This document shows positions 13,343 to 13,580 of a stretch of 13,580 nt of DNA, piece by piece. The position numbers and the translations under genes are program-made. The stretch covers positions 1-13,580 of the forward strand of contig CAJUMI010000070.1 of NCBI GenBank assembly GCA_910587545.1, in the 5' to 3' direction. The stretch is from an uncultured Muribaculaceae bacterium. GTDB taxonomy: Bacteria; Bacteroidota; Bacteroidia; Bacteroidales; Muribaculaceae. Positions within the stretch are counted from its first letter, which is position 1. Every line of letters begins with the position of its first letter. Below the pieces are notes generated by a model, which saw only the letters and a program-made list of their open reading frames with translations, had not been told where the DNA came from and searched no databases.

Positions 13343-13387
13343 TGTTCAACATTTTCCATATTTACACTATGGCTGACATGTTGAACA
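13343..13387 (+). terminator. Nested hairpin behind the TPR gene
   Basis: TGTTCAACAT (13343-13352) is exactly inverted as ATGTTGAACA (13378-13387), and within the loop CCATA (13356-13360) pairs with TATGG (13368-13372). A T-run follows (GTTTTT, 13391-13396). It begins 9 bases after the TPR stop. The position and T-run suit a transcript end; the low GC content and internal loop make it an untypical intrinsic terminator. Confidence 0.45.
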
Positions 13388-13580
13388 TGTGTTTTTAACC
13401 TAATGTAGCATGAATATTAGCTAAAACAAACAAGATTGAAAAATATCCACTCAAATCAATACGCTTTGTTTAGTTTTTTAACACAATATGGTTGCAAACA
13501 ATCCATATAAAAATATAAATTGCAACACTACTGTCCACTAAAAATGGACGTGGTTAAAAATTAAATAAATTCGGTTCACT
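13388..13580. other. AT-rich non-coding edge with inverted repeats
   Basis: No gene is visible in these 193 bases, and there is no tRNA or CRISPR-like pattern. Two inverted repeats stand out: GTTGCAA/TTGCAAC (13491-13497 and 13520-13526) and GTCCA/TGGAC (13533-13537 and 13545-13549) with an A-rich loop. These could be upstream control sites of a gene beyond the edge or the border of another element; neither can be decided here. Confidence 0.35.

Overview
The window looks like chromosomal DNA from the Bacteroidales (Bacteroidota), possibly Muribaculaceae-like; the family guess is an inference from overall flavour and roughly balanced base composition. Support comes from several promoters matching the Bacteroidota consensus (TTTG, 19-20 bases, TAnnTTTG), a TonB-dependent receptor under a TPP riboswitch, an HU-CCDC81/SPOR-type envelope protein, and an exported protein with the 'AQ' signal-peptide end common in the phylum. 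All thirteen genes appear intact. No tRNA, rRNA, CRISPR array or complete mobile element was seen.

Layout, left to right. (1) 49-1137, minus: rlmH (23S rRNA methyltransferase) followed by a small exported beta-barrel protein. (2) 1138-1211: two near-perfect promoters facing each other through the same 65 bases, one for rlmH and one for nadC. (3) 1212-2066, plus: nadC, convergent with (4) a HAD phosphatase at 2102-2731, minus. A 13-bp perfect inverted repeat spans the end of the HAD gene. (5) 2825-5768, plus: a MATE efflux transporter overlapping by 8 bases a COG2509-type FAD dehydrogenase. (6) 8715-5749, minus: promoter, TPP riboswitch, TonB-dependent receptor and PnuC-family permease, read here as a thiamine uptake operon (receptor plus PnuT). 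Its last gene overlaps the FAD dehydrogenase tail to tail by 20 bases. (7) 12340-8829, minus: a tightly coupled five-gene operon (SPOR/HU-like envelope protein, nitroreductase, DUF2520 Rossmann protein, KdsC-like phosphatase, Maf). Neighbours overlap by 4 bases or lie 4-15 bases apart, and its promoter sits so close to the first ATG that the mRNA may be leaderless. (8) 12462-13334, plus: an exported TPR protein. (9) 13335-13580: AT-rich, non-coding, with a nested hairpin behind the TPR gene and further inverted repeats at the edge.

The functional themes are cofactor metabolism (NAD synthesis, thiamine uptake, flavin enzymes) and envelope biology (Kdo phosphatase, SPOR protein, outer-membrane proteins). 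The best-supported system is the riboswitch-controlled thiamine import operon, which is a known type. The less ordinary observations are regulatory: face-to-face promoters, a probable leaderless transcript, non-ATG starts, and hairpins at gene ends. I found no convincing new defence or mobile system.
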